A stretch of 36,095 bases of DNA from assembly GCF_029868325.1 (NCBI RefSeq), contig NZ_JARWNW010000039.1:1-36095 (forward strand). The letters are read 5' to 3'. The notes beneath the pieces were generated by a model, which had not been told where the DNA came from, made no database searches, and worked only from the letters and a program-made list of their open reading frames with translations. Within the stretch, counting starts at the first letter, position 1. Each line of letters opens with the position of its first letter. Source of the stretch: Nocardia carnea. GTDB taxonomy: Bacteria > Actinomycetota > Actinomycetes > Mycobacteriales > Mycobacteriaceae. Of the stretch, positions 8,445 through 16,406 are shown piece by piece. A program made the translations under genes and the position numbers.

Positions 8445-8893
8445 CCGCCACCGTGGACGATTCGGCGGCCCCGGCCCGGAGCCTGCGGTCGCGGATCGGC
8501 GGCTGGGCCACCGCTGCCGTCAACGGGATACCCGGCCCGTTGATCATCGCCGTGCTCGTCCTGGACGCGGTGATCGCACTGATCCTCGAGGTGCTCTATC
8601 TCCCCCTCTATATCGGCACGGTGCCGGTGCCGATCACCGCGATCCTGGCGGGGCCGGTGAATCTGGCGCTGGTGTGGGCGGTCGCGACGGTGAGCACCCG
8701 GCTCTCGGTACTTTTCCTGCCGGTCGGCGCGTGGCTGGCCGCATTCCTGATCGCCGCCAGCCGCGGGCCGGGTGGTGACTACCCGCTACGCAGCGATCTG
8801 CCGACGCTGCTGCTGTTCCTGTGCGGGGCGGTGGTCCCGCTGATCTACATGTATGTGGCGGCGAACCGGCCGAAGCCGGCGACGAAGAAATGA
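8441..8893 (+). CDS. Rv1171-like small membrane protein
   Basis: The predicted protein has 150 residues from the GTG and four hydrophobic segments: GPLIIAVLVLDAVIALILEVLYLPLYIG, ITAILAGPVNLALVWAVATV, LFLPVGAWLAAFLIAA and TLLLFLCGAVVPLIYMYVAA. The short Lys-rich tail (NRPKPATKK) is probably cytoplasmic. Function is unknown. It follows mshB, as Rv1171 follows Rv1170 in M. tuberculosis. The GTG overlaps the stop of an upstream 28-codon ORF, and no strong ribosome site precedes it. A much longer reading of the same frame from 8048 runs antisense-like through mshB and is not credible. It converges on the DUF1906 gene with only 7 nt between the stops. Confidence 0.8.
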   Translation: MTATVDDSAAPARSLRSRIGGWATAAVNGIPGPLIIAVLVLDAVIALILEVLYLPLYIGTVPVPITAILAGPVNLALVWAVATVSTRLSVLFLPVGAWLAAFLIAASRGPGGDYPLRSDLPTLLLFLCGAVVPLIYMYVAANRPKPATKK

Positions 8894-8900
8894 GCCGTGT

Positions 8901-9614
8901 TCACCAGGCGCCGTATTCCGCGGTGAGGATACTGTTCACATCCACCCCCACCCCGTCCACCGTCCGATCGTCGATCTCGAACTGGTGCAGGTTCGCCGCG
9001 GGATGCACGAACCCTTCCGGGGTGCCCCAATCGTGCTGCCAGAACCAGGCACCCACCCCGGCGATCCGGGCCAGTTCGATGGTGGGGGCGTTGGCGTACA
9101 CACCGGTGTTCTCGCGACCCACCACCGATTGCCATCCGTGCAGGTAGGGCAGGATCATGGTCGCGAAATCGACGGGCGTGGGATTGTCGTCGATGGACGC
9201 GTAGATCGGCCGATTCTCCGGACCGCCTGCGTCGCGGTGCAATTCCAGCCCTCGTTCGGCATGCCGCTTACCGGCCTCCAGCCCGCCCCGCCAGTCCGCG
9301 GTGGGGCCCTTGCCGAACTGGTAGCAGGACACGATCGCCAGCCCCGCCTCGCGCAGCGCCGAAACTTCCCTGGCCAGCAGCGGTTTCCCTGCCATCCACT
9401 CCGCCCCCGGCCGCCGATCCGACACGTACCGGATGACCCCCGCGTGCCCGGCCGCCTTGATCGCTTCCGCCGACGGCACACCCGCCGCATAGTCGAGCAG
9501 TGTGCCCCGCGCTGCGGCCGCGGCGGGCCGGGCGCCGAACGCCGAACCCACTGCTCCCGCCGCGACTCCGGCGGCGGTGTACCCGAGCAGCGCACGTCGT
9601 GACAGAGAAACCAT
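8901..9614 (-). CDS. Tat-exported DUF1906 protein (Rv2525c-like, glycoside-hydrolase-like fold)
   Basis: The predicted protein has 237 residues. It opens with a twin-arginine signal (SLSRRALLGY, Arg6-Arg7), a hydrophobic stretch and a likely cleavage in AAAAARG. The mature domain begins GTLLDYAAGVPSAEAIKAAG and continues with GVIRYVSDRRPGAEW, SCYQFGKGPTADWRGG, PIYASIDDNP and a C-terminal GVGVDVN. These are hallmarks of DUF1906, a TIM-barrel related to glycoside hydrolases, and closely match Rv2525c of M. tuberculosis. Rv2525c affects the cell envelope, but its substrate is unknown; the acidic SIDD motif is the likely active-site strand. The start ATG has a good AAGGAG about 7 nt upstream. An open frame continues upstream to 10115 but lacks family likeness and is ignored. 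Confidence 0.92.
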   Translation of the reverse strand: MVSLSRRALLGYTAAGVAAGAVGSAFGARPAAAAARGTLLDYAAGVPSAEAIKAAGHAGVIRYVSDRRPGAEWMAGKPLLAREVSALREAGLAIVSCYQFGKGPTADWRGGLEAGKRHAERGLELHRDAGGPENRPIYASIDDNPTPVDFATMILPYLHGWQSVVGRENTGVYANAPTIELARIAGVGAWFWQHDWGTPEGFVHPAANLHQFEIDDRTVDGVGVDVNSILTAEYGAW

Positions 9615-9993
9615 CGAAGTCTCCTTCGCACCCGGTGGAAACAGCACAGGTCTGTTCGGGCGCCGTCGGGCCCCATTGCGCATCGACAGCCTCGAACGCG
9701 GAAACCATTGCATCACGTGCGGTGTTCTCCACCGTGCTGACGCGCGGGTCCCGCGGAGCACGGCACGAACCGCGGGCGACTGCGCCGGCGATCCGCAGAC
9801 GGAATTCCCCGGCACACCGAGCATGAGTACGGGGTTCGCCGACGCTTGCCACTCTCTCGGGGAAGCCGCGTCGCTGTCGACAGCGGGCAGCTCGCAGTGC
9901 ACACCTGTCTGCTCGGCACGGTAGCGGCCCACGCCTCCGGAGCCGGGCATCCATATTCGGTTCGGACCACCGGCTTTCGGATCGGTCGCCGTG
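9615..9993. other. intergenic region upstream of the DUF1906 gene, no gene recognised
   Basis: This 379-nt gap separates two minus-strand genes. Several short frames are open because of the high GC, but their translations are Arg/Ser/Pro/Cys-rich without motifs and without ribosome sites. The gap should hold the DUF1906 promoter, which I cannot place with confidence. Confidence 0.5.
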
Positions 9994-11154
9994 CTACAGC
10001 ATGCGGTCGATTCGTGCGGCCACGTCCAAGGTGCGGGTGGCGGGGTCGGCCAGTTCGGCGCGGACAACCCGTACCACCTGGGCGATGATCTGTTTCTTGA
10101 TCCCGCCCAGGACACCCAGGGCGGCGGCGCGCATGCCCTGGGCCGCGTATTCGAGGCGGACGTCTTCGCGGGCGGGTGGATCCACCTCGACCACGATCAG
10201 TAGCGGATCGGCGGCGTGGGCGGTGAGGACCAGGGGAATCTCTACGTCGGCCCGGTAGCGGTTGTCCTTGAGAACGTTGACGGTGAGGTCGAGCGATACC
10301 GGAACCGTGAGACCGAAACGCACCAGGGCGATATCACCGTCCCCCGCCGGGGCCGCGGGTAGGTCGGTGAGCAGCGGCTGCCCGACCGCACCGCGCACGG
10401 TGACCTCGGCGGCCGCGCGGGGTCCGGTGCGGAAGGGGCCGATCTCGATCGGTCGGCCGGCCAGATGCGCGACGAAACCGGCGAGACGTTCCCGGGTGAC
10501 CATCCACGGGAAGAAACGGCGGCCGAACTCGGCATAGTCGATCCACTCGAATTCGGTGCGGCCGCGGTGCGGAGAGCGCCGACCGTCGACGATGGCCTCG
10601 ATATCGTAGATCCGGCTGCGCATGACACCGGGATCGCGCAGCATCGTATTCACCCGGTTCGCGACCTCGTTCTGCAGCAGCCCGGAGATCGGATCGAGCA
10701 TCCATTCGGCCACCGAATCCGCCGCGGCCAGCCGCAGCAGCACCCGCACATCCGACCGCCGGACCTCCGGGATATCGATCACGATGAGCAGCGGGTCAGC
10801 GGTGCGGGCATGAAACGTGAGGTCGATCGATACCACCGTTTCCAGCCCGAGCCGGCGGCCGCCGAGCAGGATTTTCGCGGCGAGCGAGACCGGGATCCGG
10901 ACATCGAAACTCACCCGCGAACCGCGGCGCACCACCTGGGGCCGCCCGATCCGGCCTTCGGCCAGGAAACCGGCGAGCCCGGCCGGGCCGAGATTGAACG
11001 GGCCGATACTCAGCCCGCGTCCGGTGATCCCGGCGACCGCCGCCTCGATCCGGGATTCGGTCACCGCGTGGGTGACGAATCGTTCGCCGAATTCGGCGTA
11101 GTCGATCCATTCCATCTCGACTGCTTCGACCGGTTCCATGAGCCGTTCCGACAC
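9994..11154 (-). CDS. uncharacterised protein with two tandem copies of one domain
   Basis: The 386-residue protein is an internal duplication. EWIDYAEFG occurs at residues 15-23 and again at 203-211, followed in both halves by a helix-like stretch and then IGPFNLGP (50-57) or IGPFRTGP (238-245), all 188 residues apart. Later each half has ADPLLIVID(I)P...DVRV, then a helical end. The copies are only moderately alike, so the duplication is old. There is no signal peptide or membrane segment. The alternation of short beta-like strands suggests a lipid-binding or barrel fold, but that is a guess. I do not recognise a named family, though I recall similar proteins in other mycolata. Start: GTG 11154 has GGAGGTGA at ideal spacing; GTG 11166 and ATG 11139 are alternatives. 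It lies 59 nt downstream of the efflux-pump gene, perhaps in one operon. Confidence 0.75.
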   Translation of the reverse strand: MSERLMEPVEAVEMEWIDYAEFGERFVTHAVTESRIEAAVAGITGRGLSIGPFNLGPAGLAGFLAEGRIGRPQVVRRGSRVSFDVRIPVSLAAKILLGGRRLGLETVVSIDLTFHARTADPLLIVIDIPEVRRSDVRVLLRLAAADSVAEWMLDPISGLLQNEVANRVNTMLRDPGVMRSRIYDIEAIVDGRRSPHRGRTEFEWIDYAEFGRRFFPWMVTRERLAGFVAHLAGRPIEIGPFRTGPRAAAEVTVRGAVGQPLLTDLPAAPAGDGDIALVRFGLTVPVSLDLTVNVLKDNRYRADVEIPLVLTAHAADPLLIVVEVDPPAREDVRLEYAAQGMRAAALGVLGGIKKQIIAQVVRVVRAELADPATRTLDVAARIDRML

Positions 11155-11156
11155 CT

Positions 11157-11164
11157 TCACCTCC
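11157..11164 (-). promoter_or_regulatory. ribosome binding site that decides the start of the duplicated-domain gene
   Basis: GGAGGTGA on the minus strand ends 2 nt before the GTG at 11154 (5 nt from its GGAGG core). It lies inside the longer reading from GTG 11166, which has no such site, so 11154 is preferred. Confidence 0.55.
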
Positions 11165-11213
11165 ACCGCCGAAGCTCACGCTACGCGATCGAGGTTTCGG
11201 GCTTGCGCGGCTC

Positions 11214-12653
11214 TCATGCCGGGTCCGCCATATTCGTCTGTTTCGGGATGAGCGCGGTGAGTGCGATGGCCACGCAGGCGGCGGCGACGGAGATCAGGAA
11301 GGTGGTGTGGAAGGCGTCGCGGGACGGCAGGACCTGGCTGCCGAGGGTGATGGTCATATTGGCCAGCACCGCACTCATCACCGCGGCCGAGGTCGATGTG
11401 CCGACCGAACGCATCAGCGCATTCAACCCGTTCGCGGCCGCGGTTTCGGTAACCGGGACCGCACCCATGATCAGCGCGGGCATCGCGGCGTAGGCCAGCC
11501 CGACACCGCCCGCGACCAGGACCGATGCCAGCATGATCTGCCAGACACTGTTCATCATCGCCGAAGCGCACAGATAGCCGAGACCGACCACGGCCGAACC
11601 GGTTCCGAGGGTCAGCTTCGGGCCGAAGCGGGCCGAGATCCGGGCCGATACCGGGGAGAGCAGCATCATCACGCAACCGCTGGGTGCCAGCGCCAACCCC
11701 GCGGCAACCATGGACAATCCGAACCCGTAGCCGGTGTCGGCAGGCGCCATCAACAGCTGCGGGAAGGTCAGCGACATGCCGTAGAGCGAGAATCCGACGG
11801 CGATCGAGGCGATATTGGTGAACAGCACGCGGGGTCGCGCGGATACCCGCAGATCCACCAGCGGGTGCCGGCGGCCGATCTCGTATCGGCCCCAGCCGAG
11901 GAAGACCAGGATCGATATCGCGAACAGGGTGAGGATCGAGGAGCTGGTCCACCCCCATTGCGCGCCCTGGGTGATCGCGATGAGCAGGGCCAGCAGGGCG
12001 GTCGCCAGCCCCGCGGCACCGCCGAAATCGAACGGGGCGGGGGTGCGTACCGGCGATTCGGGGACGAACCGGAAGATCAGCCCCGCGCCGATCGTGCCCA
12101 TGGCAGCCGCCGCCCAGAACAGCACATGCCAATCCGCGTGCTCGGCGATGACCGCGGCCAGCGGCAACCCGATCGCCCCGCCCACCCCCAGCGTCGAACT
12201 CATCACGGCCATGGCCGAACCGACGCGCTCCGGCGGTAATTCGTCGCGCAGGATGCTGATCCCCAGCGGGATGGCGCCGATCGCCACACCCTGGAGCGCG
12301 CGCCCGGCGACCGAGGGAATCAGTGACGACGACATCGCGCACAGCACCGAGCCGATGACCATCGCGAGCAGGTCGAACAGCAGGATGCGGCGTTTGCCGA
12401 ACATATCGCCGAGCCGGCCGCTGATCGGCGTGCACACCGCCGAAGCCAGCAGGGTTACCGTGATCACCCAGGACGCGTTGGTGGGCGTGGTGTTCAGGAG
12501 GGCGGGCAGGCTCGGGATGAGCGGGACCACCAGTGTCTGCATCAGCGAGACCACGATGCCGATGGTGCTGAGCGTTGCGATCAGGATGGTGGGCGAGACG
12601 CCCGGACGACCCCGTTCGCCGGATCTGGAGGGGTCATCGGCAACGGCGGTCAC
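11214..12653 (-). CDS. DHA2-type MFS drug efflux transporter (14 TM)
   Basis: This is a proton-driven multidrug exporter of the major facilitator superfamily. The predicted protein has 479 residues from GTG 12653 and about 14 hydrophobic segments, the DHA2 (EmrB/QacA) layout. The family motif A appears as GRLGDMFGKRRIL (first cytoplasmic loop), and motif C as STLGVGGAIGLPLAAVI in the fifth segment, typical of antiporters. The N-terminal 20 residues are polar (DDPSRSGERGRPG) and cytoplasmic. The frame stays open to 12698, but GTG 12653 keeps the operator region outside the gene. It is divergent from a MarR regulator 75 nt away, a common arrangement in which the regulator represses the pump until a toxic compound binds. 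The substrate cannot be told from sequence. Confidence 0.9.
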   Translation of the reverse strand: MTAVADDPSRSGERGRPGVSPTILIATLSTIGIVVSLMQTLVVPLIPSLPALLNTTPTNASWVITVTLLASAVCTPISGRLGDMFGKRRILLFDLLAMVIGSVLCAMSSSLIPSVAGRALQGVAIGAIPLGISILRDELPPERVGSAMAVMSSTLGVGGAIGLPLAAVIAEHADWHVLFWAAAAMGTIGAGLIFRFVPESPVRTPAPFDFGGAAGLATALLALLIAITQGAQWGWTSSSILTLFAISILVFLGWGRYEIGRRHPLVDLRVSARPRVLFTNIASIAVGFSLYGMSLTFPQLLMAPADTGYGFGLSMVAAGLALAPSGCVMMLLSPVSARISARFGPKLTLGTGSAVVGLGYLCASAMMNSVWQIMLASVLVAGGVGLAYAAMPALIMGAVPVTETAAANGLNALMRSVGTSTSAAVMSAVLANMTITLGSQVLPSRDAFHTTFLISVAAACVAIALTALIPKQTNMADPA

Positions 12654-12665
12654 ATCTATGCACGT

Positions 12666-12680
12666 TACATAGCCTGTGTA
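12666..12680. promoter_or_regulatory. candidate MarR operator, distal
   Basis: TACATA-GCC-TGTGTA is an inverted repeat with 5 of 6 arm positions matching, placed 12 nt upstream of the pump start GTG. Confidence 0.4.
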
Positions 12681-12683
12681 TGG

Positions 12684-12697
12684 TGCACAATTTTGCA
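12684..12697. promoter_or_regulatory. candidate MarR operator, AT-rich palindrome
   Basis: TGCACAATTTTGCA is a near-perfect palindrome (6 of 7 arm positions) in the AT-richest part of the divergent gap, 30 nt upstream of the MarR start. MarR proteins often bind 14-18 bp palindromes of this kind. Binding here would cover both promoters. Confidence 0.5.
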
Positions 12698-12727
12698 ATC
12701 GGACGAATCAGACGCCATAGTGGCCGA

Positions 12728-13243
12728 ATGTCCGATTCGGCTCTGCCCGCCGGTGCGGCGGATCACCGGGATCCGACCGTCTTGGCACGGCTCGTCCTGG
12801 AGTTGACCCTGCTGTCCCGGCACCATCCCGCCGCGCGCCGCAGAACCCCGTTCCAGCTGGACAGATCCGCGTATCTGATCCTGACCCGCCTGCAACTCGG
12901 AGCGCCGCTGTCGCTACGCGAACTGGCCGAGGCGTTCGGTCTCGATGTCTCCACGATCAACCGGCAGGTCGCCGCGATGATCGAACAGGATCTCGTGGAG
13001 CGGGTCCCCGACCCCGATGGCGGGGTGGCCCGCAAAATCCAGCCGAGCGAAAAAGGGATCCGGCTCATCGAGGCCGATCTCGAACTGCAGCGCAGCGGAG
13101 TCGCGAATATGCTCGCCGACTGGCCCGACGACGAAATCGACCAGCTGGTCCGGCTGATGGAGCGGTTCAACGAAAGCGTCGAAGGAGTCGTGCGCCACCC
13201 CTGGCCGCGCCCGTACCGGCCCGCGGGTTCGAGCGGTCGATAA
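12728..13243 (+). CDS. MarR-family transcriptional regulator
   Basis: The predicted protein has 171 residues. The winged-helix domain is visible as LDRSAYLILTRLQ, then LSLRELAEAFGLDVSTINRQVAAMIEQDLVERVPDPDGGVARKIQPSEKG, which is the recognition helix (VSTINRQVAAM) plus the wing. Long helices at both ends would form the dimer interface, and the hydrophobic ligand pocket usually lies between them. It is divergent from the MFS pump and probably represses both. A CATAGT hexamer lies 6 nt before the ATG, so the transcript may be leaderless. The frame is open further upstream but without a start supported by signals. Confidence 0.9.
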   Translation: MSDSALPAGAADHRDPTVLARLVLELTLLSRHHPAARRRTPFQLDRSAYLILTRLQLGAPLSLRELAEAFGLDVSTINRQVAAMIEQDLVERVPDPDGGVARKIQPSEKGIRLIEADLELQRSGVANMLADWPDDEIDQLVRLMERFNESVEGVVRHPWPRPYRPAGSSGR

Positions 13244-13283
13244 GCGCGAACTCGCCGGTCACCCGGTGTTCTCCGGCAGCCGG

Positions 13284-13289
13284 TACCGT
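13284..13289 (+). promoter_or_regulatory. leaderless-type -10 element of the TerD gene
   Basis: TACCGT ends 7 nt before the ATG at 13297, and no ribosome site lies between them. Confidence 0.45.
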
Positions 13290-13296
13290 TGGGCCC

Positions 13297-13884
13297 ATGA
13301 TCACGCTCAAAAAAGAAGACGGCGCTGCGGATCTCGCGGGGATGACCAAGCTGAGTGTCGGGGTCAGCTGGGATCCCTCCGCGGGCGCCAGCGGTGGCGC
13401 GCTCGGCTGGGCGCGCCGCAAGAAGGGGGTGGACCTGGACCTCATCGCCATTCTCATGCAGGGCAGTGAACCGGTGCGGTTCGCCGGGCTGGATTCGCTG
13501 GATCCGCTGGGCAACGGTTCGGTGCTGCATTCCGGCGACGAGCAGACCGGTGCGGCCGCCGGGGACGACGAAACCGTGCATGTGACCTTCGCCGATGTTC
13601 CCGACGGTATCGATGCGGTCATCTTCGTCGCGGCCGCGTTCAAGAAGGGCACTTCCTTCGAGAAGGCGAACAATATCTCCTTCAAGGTGTACGACGCATC
13701 CGGCGGCAGCAGCCAGCAGGTGGCCGATATCTGGCCGTCGCTGCTGGGGGCCGACAATGCGAACGCCGTGGCCCGCGCGTTCCGCAACGGCAATGCCTGG
13801 CAGCTCGAGGTGCTCAACCGCAAGGGCAAGATCAAGCAGGGCGATAAGCAGGCGCTGCTGCGGTTCGCCATGGGCGGTCAGTGA
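13297..13884 (+). CDS. TerD-family calcium-binding stress protein
   Basis: The predicted protein has 195 residues, normal for a TerD domain protein. It begins MITLKKEDG and continues KLSVGVSWDPS, then DLDLIAILMQG, and the calcium-site region LDPLGNGSVLHSGDEQTGAAAGDDETVHVTF, the family signature (HSGDxxTG and GDDE). AVIFVAAAFKKG and FKVYDASGGSS follow. TerD proteins occur in tellurite-resistance clusters and in general stress responses of actinobacteria; they act in the cytoplasm or near the membrane, with an unclear biochemical role. Here it stands alone, without terB/terC or the TerY partners, so tellurite resistance cannot be inferred. The VWA gene and the AAA gene beyond the next gene are of types that can accompany Ter systems, but they are on the opposite strand. 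Confidence 0.92.
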   Translation: MITLKKEDGAADLAGMTKLSVGVSWDPSAGASGGALGWARRKKGVDLDLIAILMQGSEPVRFAGLDSLDPLGNGSVLHSGDEQTGAAAGDDETVHVTFADVPDGIDAVIFVAAAFKKGTSFEKANNISFKVYDASGGSSQQVADIWPSLLGADNANAVARAFRNGNAWQLEVLNRKGKIKQGDKQALLRFAMGGQ

Positions 13885-13977
13885 GCAGGACGTGAGCGGT
13901 CACGCGCCGGCGGCGGCCACGGTGTCCGGCGCGTTACCGATGGTGACACCCGCTCGGTGTGAGTGGATTCCCCCACA

Positions 13978-14397
13978 TCAGGCCGGGCCGGCGGACCAGC
14001 CGGACCAGCGGGTGACCTCGAGCGCGAGCACCGGCCCGGGCGGCGGCTGATCCCGGTATACCGGGTATCGCGCGGTCAATTGCTCGATACCGGTGCGCGC
14101 CTTCCCTCCCGTCACCACCGCGGCGACAGCGTCGGCACGCACCCACCACAGGCGCGTCCAGTCTTCCTCGTAGTAGTCCGTCAGGACCGCAACTTCCGGG
14201 TTCGCGGTGATATTCGTGAGGCGACGCAGGGCCGTGGTCGATTTCGGTTTCGCGTCCACGGCCGTGTAGATCGTATCGCCGGCGACGGCGAAAACGATGG
14301 GCACGAGATGCGGGCTGCCCTCGGGGGTCACCGTGGCGAGCCGGGCGACCCGGGCCGCGGCGAACCGCTCCCGAGCCTGCCCTTCGTCCAACCGCAT
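13978..14397 (-). CDS. PPOX-class F420-dependent oxidoreductase, Rv0121-like
   Basis: The 139-residue protein is a split-barrel flavin/deazaflavin enzyme of the pyridoxamine-oxidase class. It begins MRLDEGQARERFAAARVARLATV, followed by SPHLVPIVFAV, DTIYTAVDAKPK and LRRLTNITANPEVAVLTDYYEEDWTRLWWVRADAVA, which match the Rv0121 (TIGR03668) family assigned to coenzyme F420. The natural substrate is unknown. A strong GAGGAGGGCGG directly precedes the ATG. It starts 28 nt after the VWA gene, so it is probably the last gene of the AAA-VWA-F420 operon. It is convergent with the TerD gene. Confidence 0.88.
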   Translation of the reverse strand: MRLDEGQARERFAAARVARLATVTPEGSPHLVPIVFAVAGDTIYTAVDAKPKSTTALRRLTNITANPEVAVLTDYYEEDWTRLWWVRADAVAAVVTGGKARTGIEQLTARYPVYRDQPPPGPVLALEVTRWSGWSAGPA

Positions 14398-14425
14398 CCG
14401 CCCTCCTCGCATATCCGCCGGTGGG

Positions 14426-16378
14426 TCAGCGGCGCCTGCCCCGCAGGTAGTCGCTGACCACGGCCGCACCGAGACCGTCCAGGTCCGGTGCCACCACCCG
14501 GCCGCCGCTGCGCCGGGCCACCATATCCACGAAGGCGGCCAGCCGCGGCTGGTCACCGAGCATGAACACCGAAATGGACGCGCCCAGTTTCGCCAGCGAA
14601 TCCACCTGGATCATGGTGGTGGCGAGAGTGCGCCGGTCCGGCGGCCAGTTGAAGAACGATGTCCCGTCGGATTCCAGATGGGCGGTGGGTTCACCGTCGG
14701 TCACCACCAGTACCACGGGCACGGCGTCGGGGTGGCGGCGCAGATGCCGGCCGGCCAGCAGCAGCGCATGGTGCAGATTGGTGCCCTGTTCCCAGACCGG
14801 TTCCAGCGCGGTCAGTTCCCCGATCTCCACCGTGGTGGCATGACGGCCGAAGGTGATCAGTTCGAGTGCATCGGTGCGGAACCGGGTGCTGATCAGGTGT
14901 TGCAGCGCCAGCGCGGTGCGCTTCATCGGCACCCAGCGCCCGTCCTGCACCATCGACCACGAGGTGTCCACGCACAGCGCGACGGCCGCGCGGGACCGCT
15001 GCTCGGTCTCGGCGATCTCCACATCCGCGACATCCAAGGTCACCGTGGGGCTGCCCGCGGACGCCGTCCGCAACACCGCGTTGCGCACCGTCCGCGAGAC
15101 ATCCCACGGTTCGGTATCGCCGAACTGCCAGGGCCGGCTCGCGCCGGTCAATTCCCCGGCGGCGCCGGCGCGGGCGGTTTCCCGCTCTCCTTTGCGGCTG
15201 CGCAGCTGTCCGACGATATCCCGCAGCGCCACCTCCCCGAGCTGCCGTAAGGCCTTGGGGGTCAATCGCAACGAGCCGTCGGGTGCCCGTTCGAACAGAC
15301 CCTGGCGGCGCAGTTCCCGTTCCAGTTCCGCCAGCCGGGCGGCGTCGACCCGGGCGTCGGCGCCGAGCTGACGTTCCAGCTTTTCCAGGTCGATATCCTC
15401 GAGCCGCGCGCCCGGATACGACTGCGCGAGCTGCGCGGCGAGTTCGTCGAGTTCGCCGAGGTCCTGCATCGCCTCGACCGCCTCCCCCATCCCCAGCGGA
15501 TCCTGGCCGCGGAACCGCCGGCCCGACTCCCAATCCTCACCCGGACGCAGATCACGCAGATTGGCGTCCAAGGCGGCGATCTGCTGGGCCAGCGCGGAAT
15601 CGCCGAACGCCTGCCCGAGCAGTTCGTTCAATTCCGACCGCTGTTGATCCGACATCGAATTCAGCATCCGCTGCGCGGCGGCGGAGCGGGCGGCCAGGCT
15701 GTCGATCAATTCCTCGGTGTTGCGGGGGTTCTCGGGGAAGAACTCACCGTGCTCGGCCATGAACTCGGCGAACTGTTCGGTGGTGTCCTCGCCGCGGCCG
15801 TGCGCGGCCAGCAGGTCGTTGAGATCCGACATCATCTGCCGGACCCGCTCCACGTCCTGTGGGGTCGTGTTCTGCAACGCCTGTTTCATACCCTGGAAGC
15901 GGGATTCCAGTAATTCCCGGCCGAGTAGATCACGGATCTGCCGGTAGTTCTCACGTCCGGTTTCCGAACGCCACCGGTACTCACCGAGTTCGCGGACCGC
16001 ACCCGCGGTACTGGACGGCAGGGCGTCCAGCTGCATTTCGGCGAACCTGGCGTCGTCGGCGGGATCGGGGAAAAGTGCCCGGCGTTCGGCTTCCAGCGCC
16101 TTGTCCAGCAGCTCCCGGACCTCTTGTAATGTCCCGTCCAGGCGATGGTTACGGGAGATCTCGGCCCGGCGTTCCCACAGCCGCCGAGTCAGCTCCTCGA
16201 GCCCCGGCAGCCCGGTCGTTCCACGTCGCAACAGTTCCTCGAGGGCCGACCGCGGCGACGAACCCTCCATCACCTCACGGCCGATATCGGCCAATGCCTC
16301 CCGCAGGTCGAGCGGAGGCGCGAGCGGATCCGGCCCCTCGTGATAGGGCCCGTAGGAATAGCTGTCCGCCGCTGTCAT
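14426..16378 (-). CDS. VWA-domain protein, partner of MoxR-like ATPase (Rv0959-like)
   Basis: The predicted protein has 650 residues. About 400 mostly helical, charged residues (for example LEELTRRLWERRAEISRNHRL) lead to a C-terminal von Willebrand A domain. The metal-ion site is complete: D471-T-S-W-S in VALCVDTSWSM, T533 in EQGTNLHHAL and D561 in VTDGEPTA. Proteins of this kind work with a MoxR-family AAA ATPase, by analogy with the magnesium chelatase D subunit, to insert metals or remodel protein complexes; no chelatase role should be assumed. The AAA partner lies 28 nt upstream. The ATG has GAAGAGG 5 nt upstream, and an open frame to 16438 is not needed. M. tuberculosis has the same gene pair (Rv0958-Rv0959). 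Confidence 0.9.
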   Translation of the reverse strand: MTAADSYSYGPYHEGPDPLAPPLDLREALADIGREVMEGSSPRSALEELLRRGTTGLPGLEELTRRLWERRAEISRNHRLDGTLQEVRELLDKALEAERRALFPDPADDARFAEMQLDALPSSTAGAVRELGEYRWRSETGRENYRQIRDLLGRELLESRFQGMKQALQNTTPQDVERVRQMMSDLNDLLAAHGRGEDTTEQFAEFMAEHGEFFPENPRNTEELIDSLAARSAAAQRMLNSMSDQQRSELNELLGQAFGDSALAQQIAALDANLRDLRPGEDWESGRRFRGQDPLGMGEAVEAMQDLGELDELAAQLAQSYPGARLEDIDLEKLERQLGADARVDAARLAELERELRRQGLFERAPDGSLRLTPKALRQLGEVALRDIVGQLRSRKGERETARAGAAGELTGASRPWQFGDTEPWDVSRTVRNAVLRTASAGSPTVTLDVADVEIAETEQRSRAAVALCVDTSWSMVQDGRWVPMKRTALALQHLISTRFRTDALELITFGRHATTVEIGELTALEPVWEQGTNLHHALLLAGRHLRRHPDAVPVVLVVTDGEPTAHLESDGTSFFNWPPDRRTLATTMIQVDSLAKLGASISVFMLGDQPRLAAFVDMVARRSGGRVVAPDLDGLGAAVVSDYLRGRRR

Positions 16379-16406
16379 GCCGCCTCTTCTCCGGCCGGTA
16401 CAGCGT

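Noticed and set aside
9615..10115. N-terminal extension of the DUF1906 frame
   Set aside because: The Tat signal and strong ribosome site place the start at 9614; the extension has no motif and crosses into the next gene.
12654..12698. Upstream start of the efflux pump at 12698
   Set aside because: It would place both candidate operators and promoters inside the coding region, and the added residues are not family-like.
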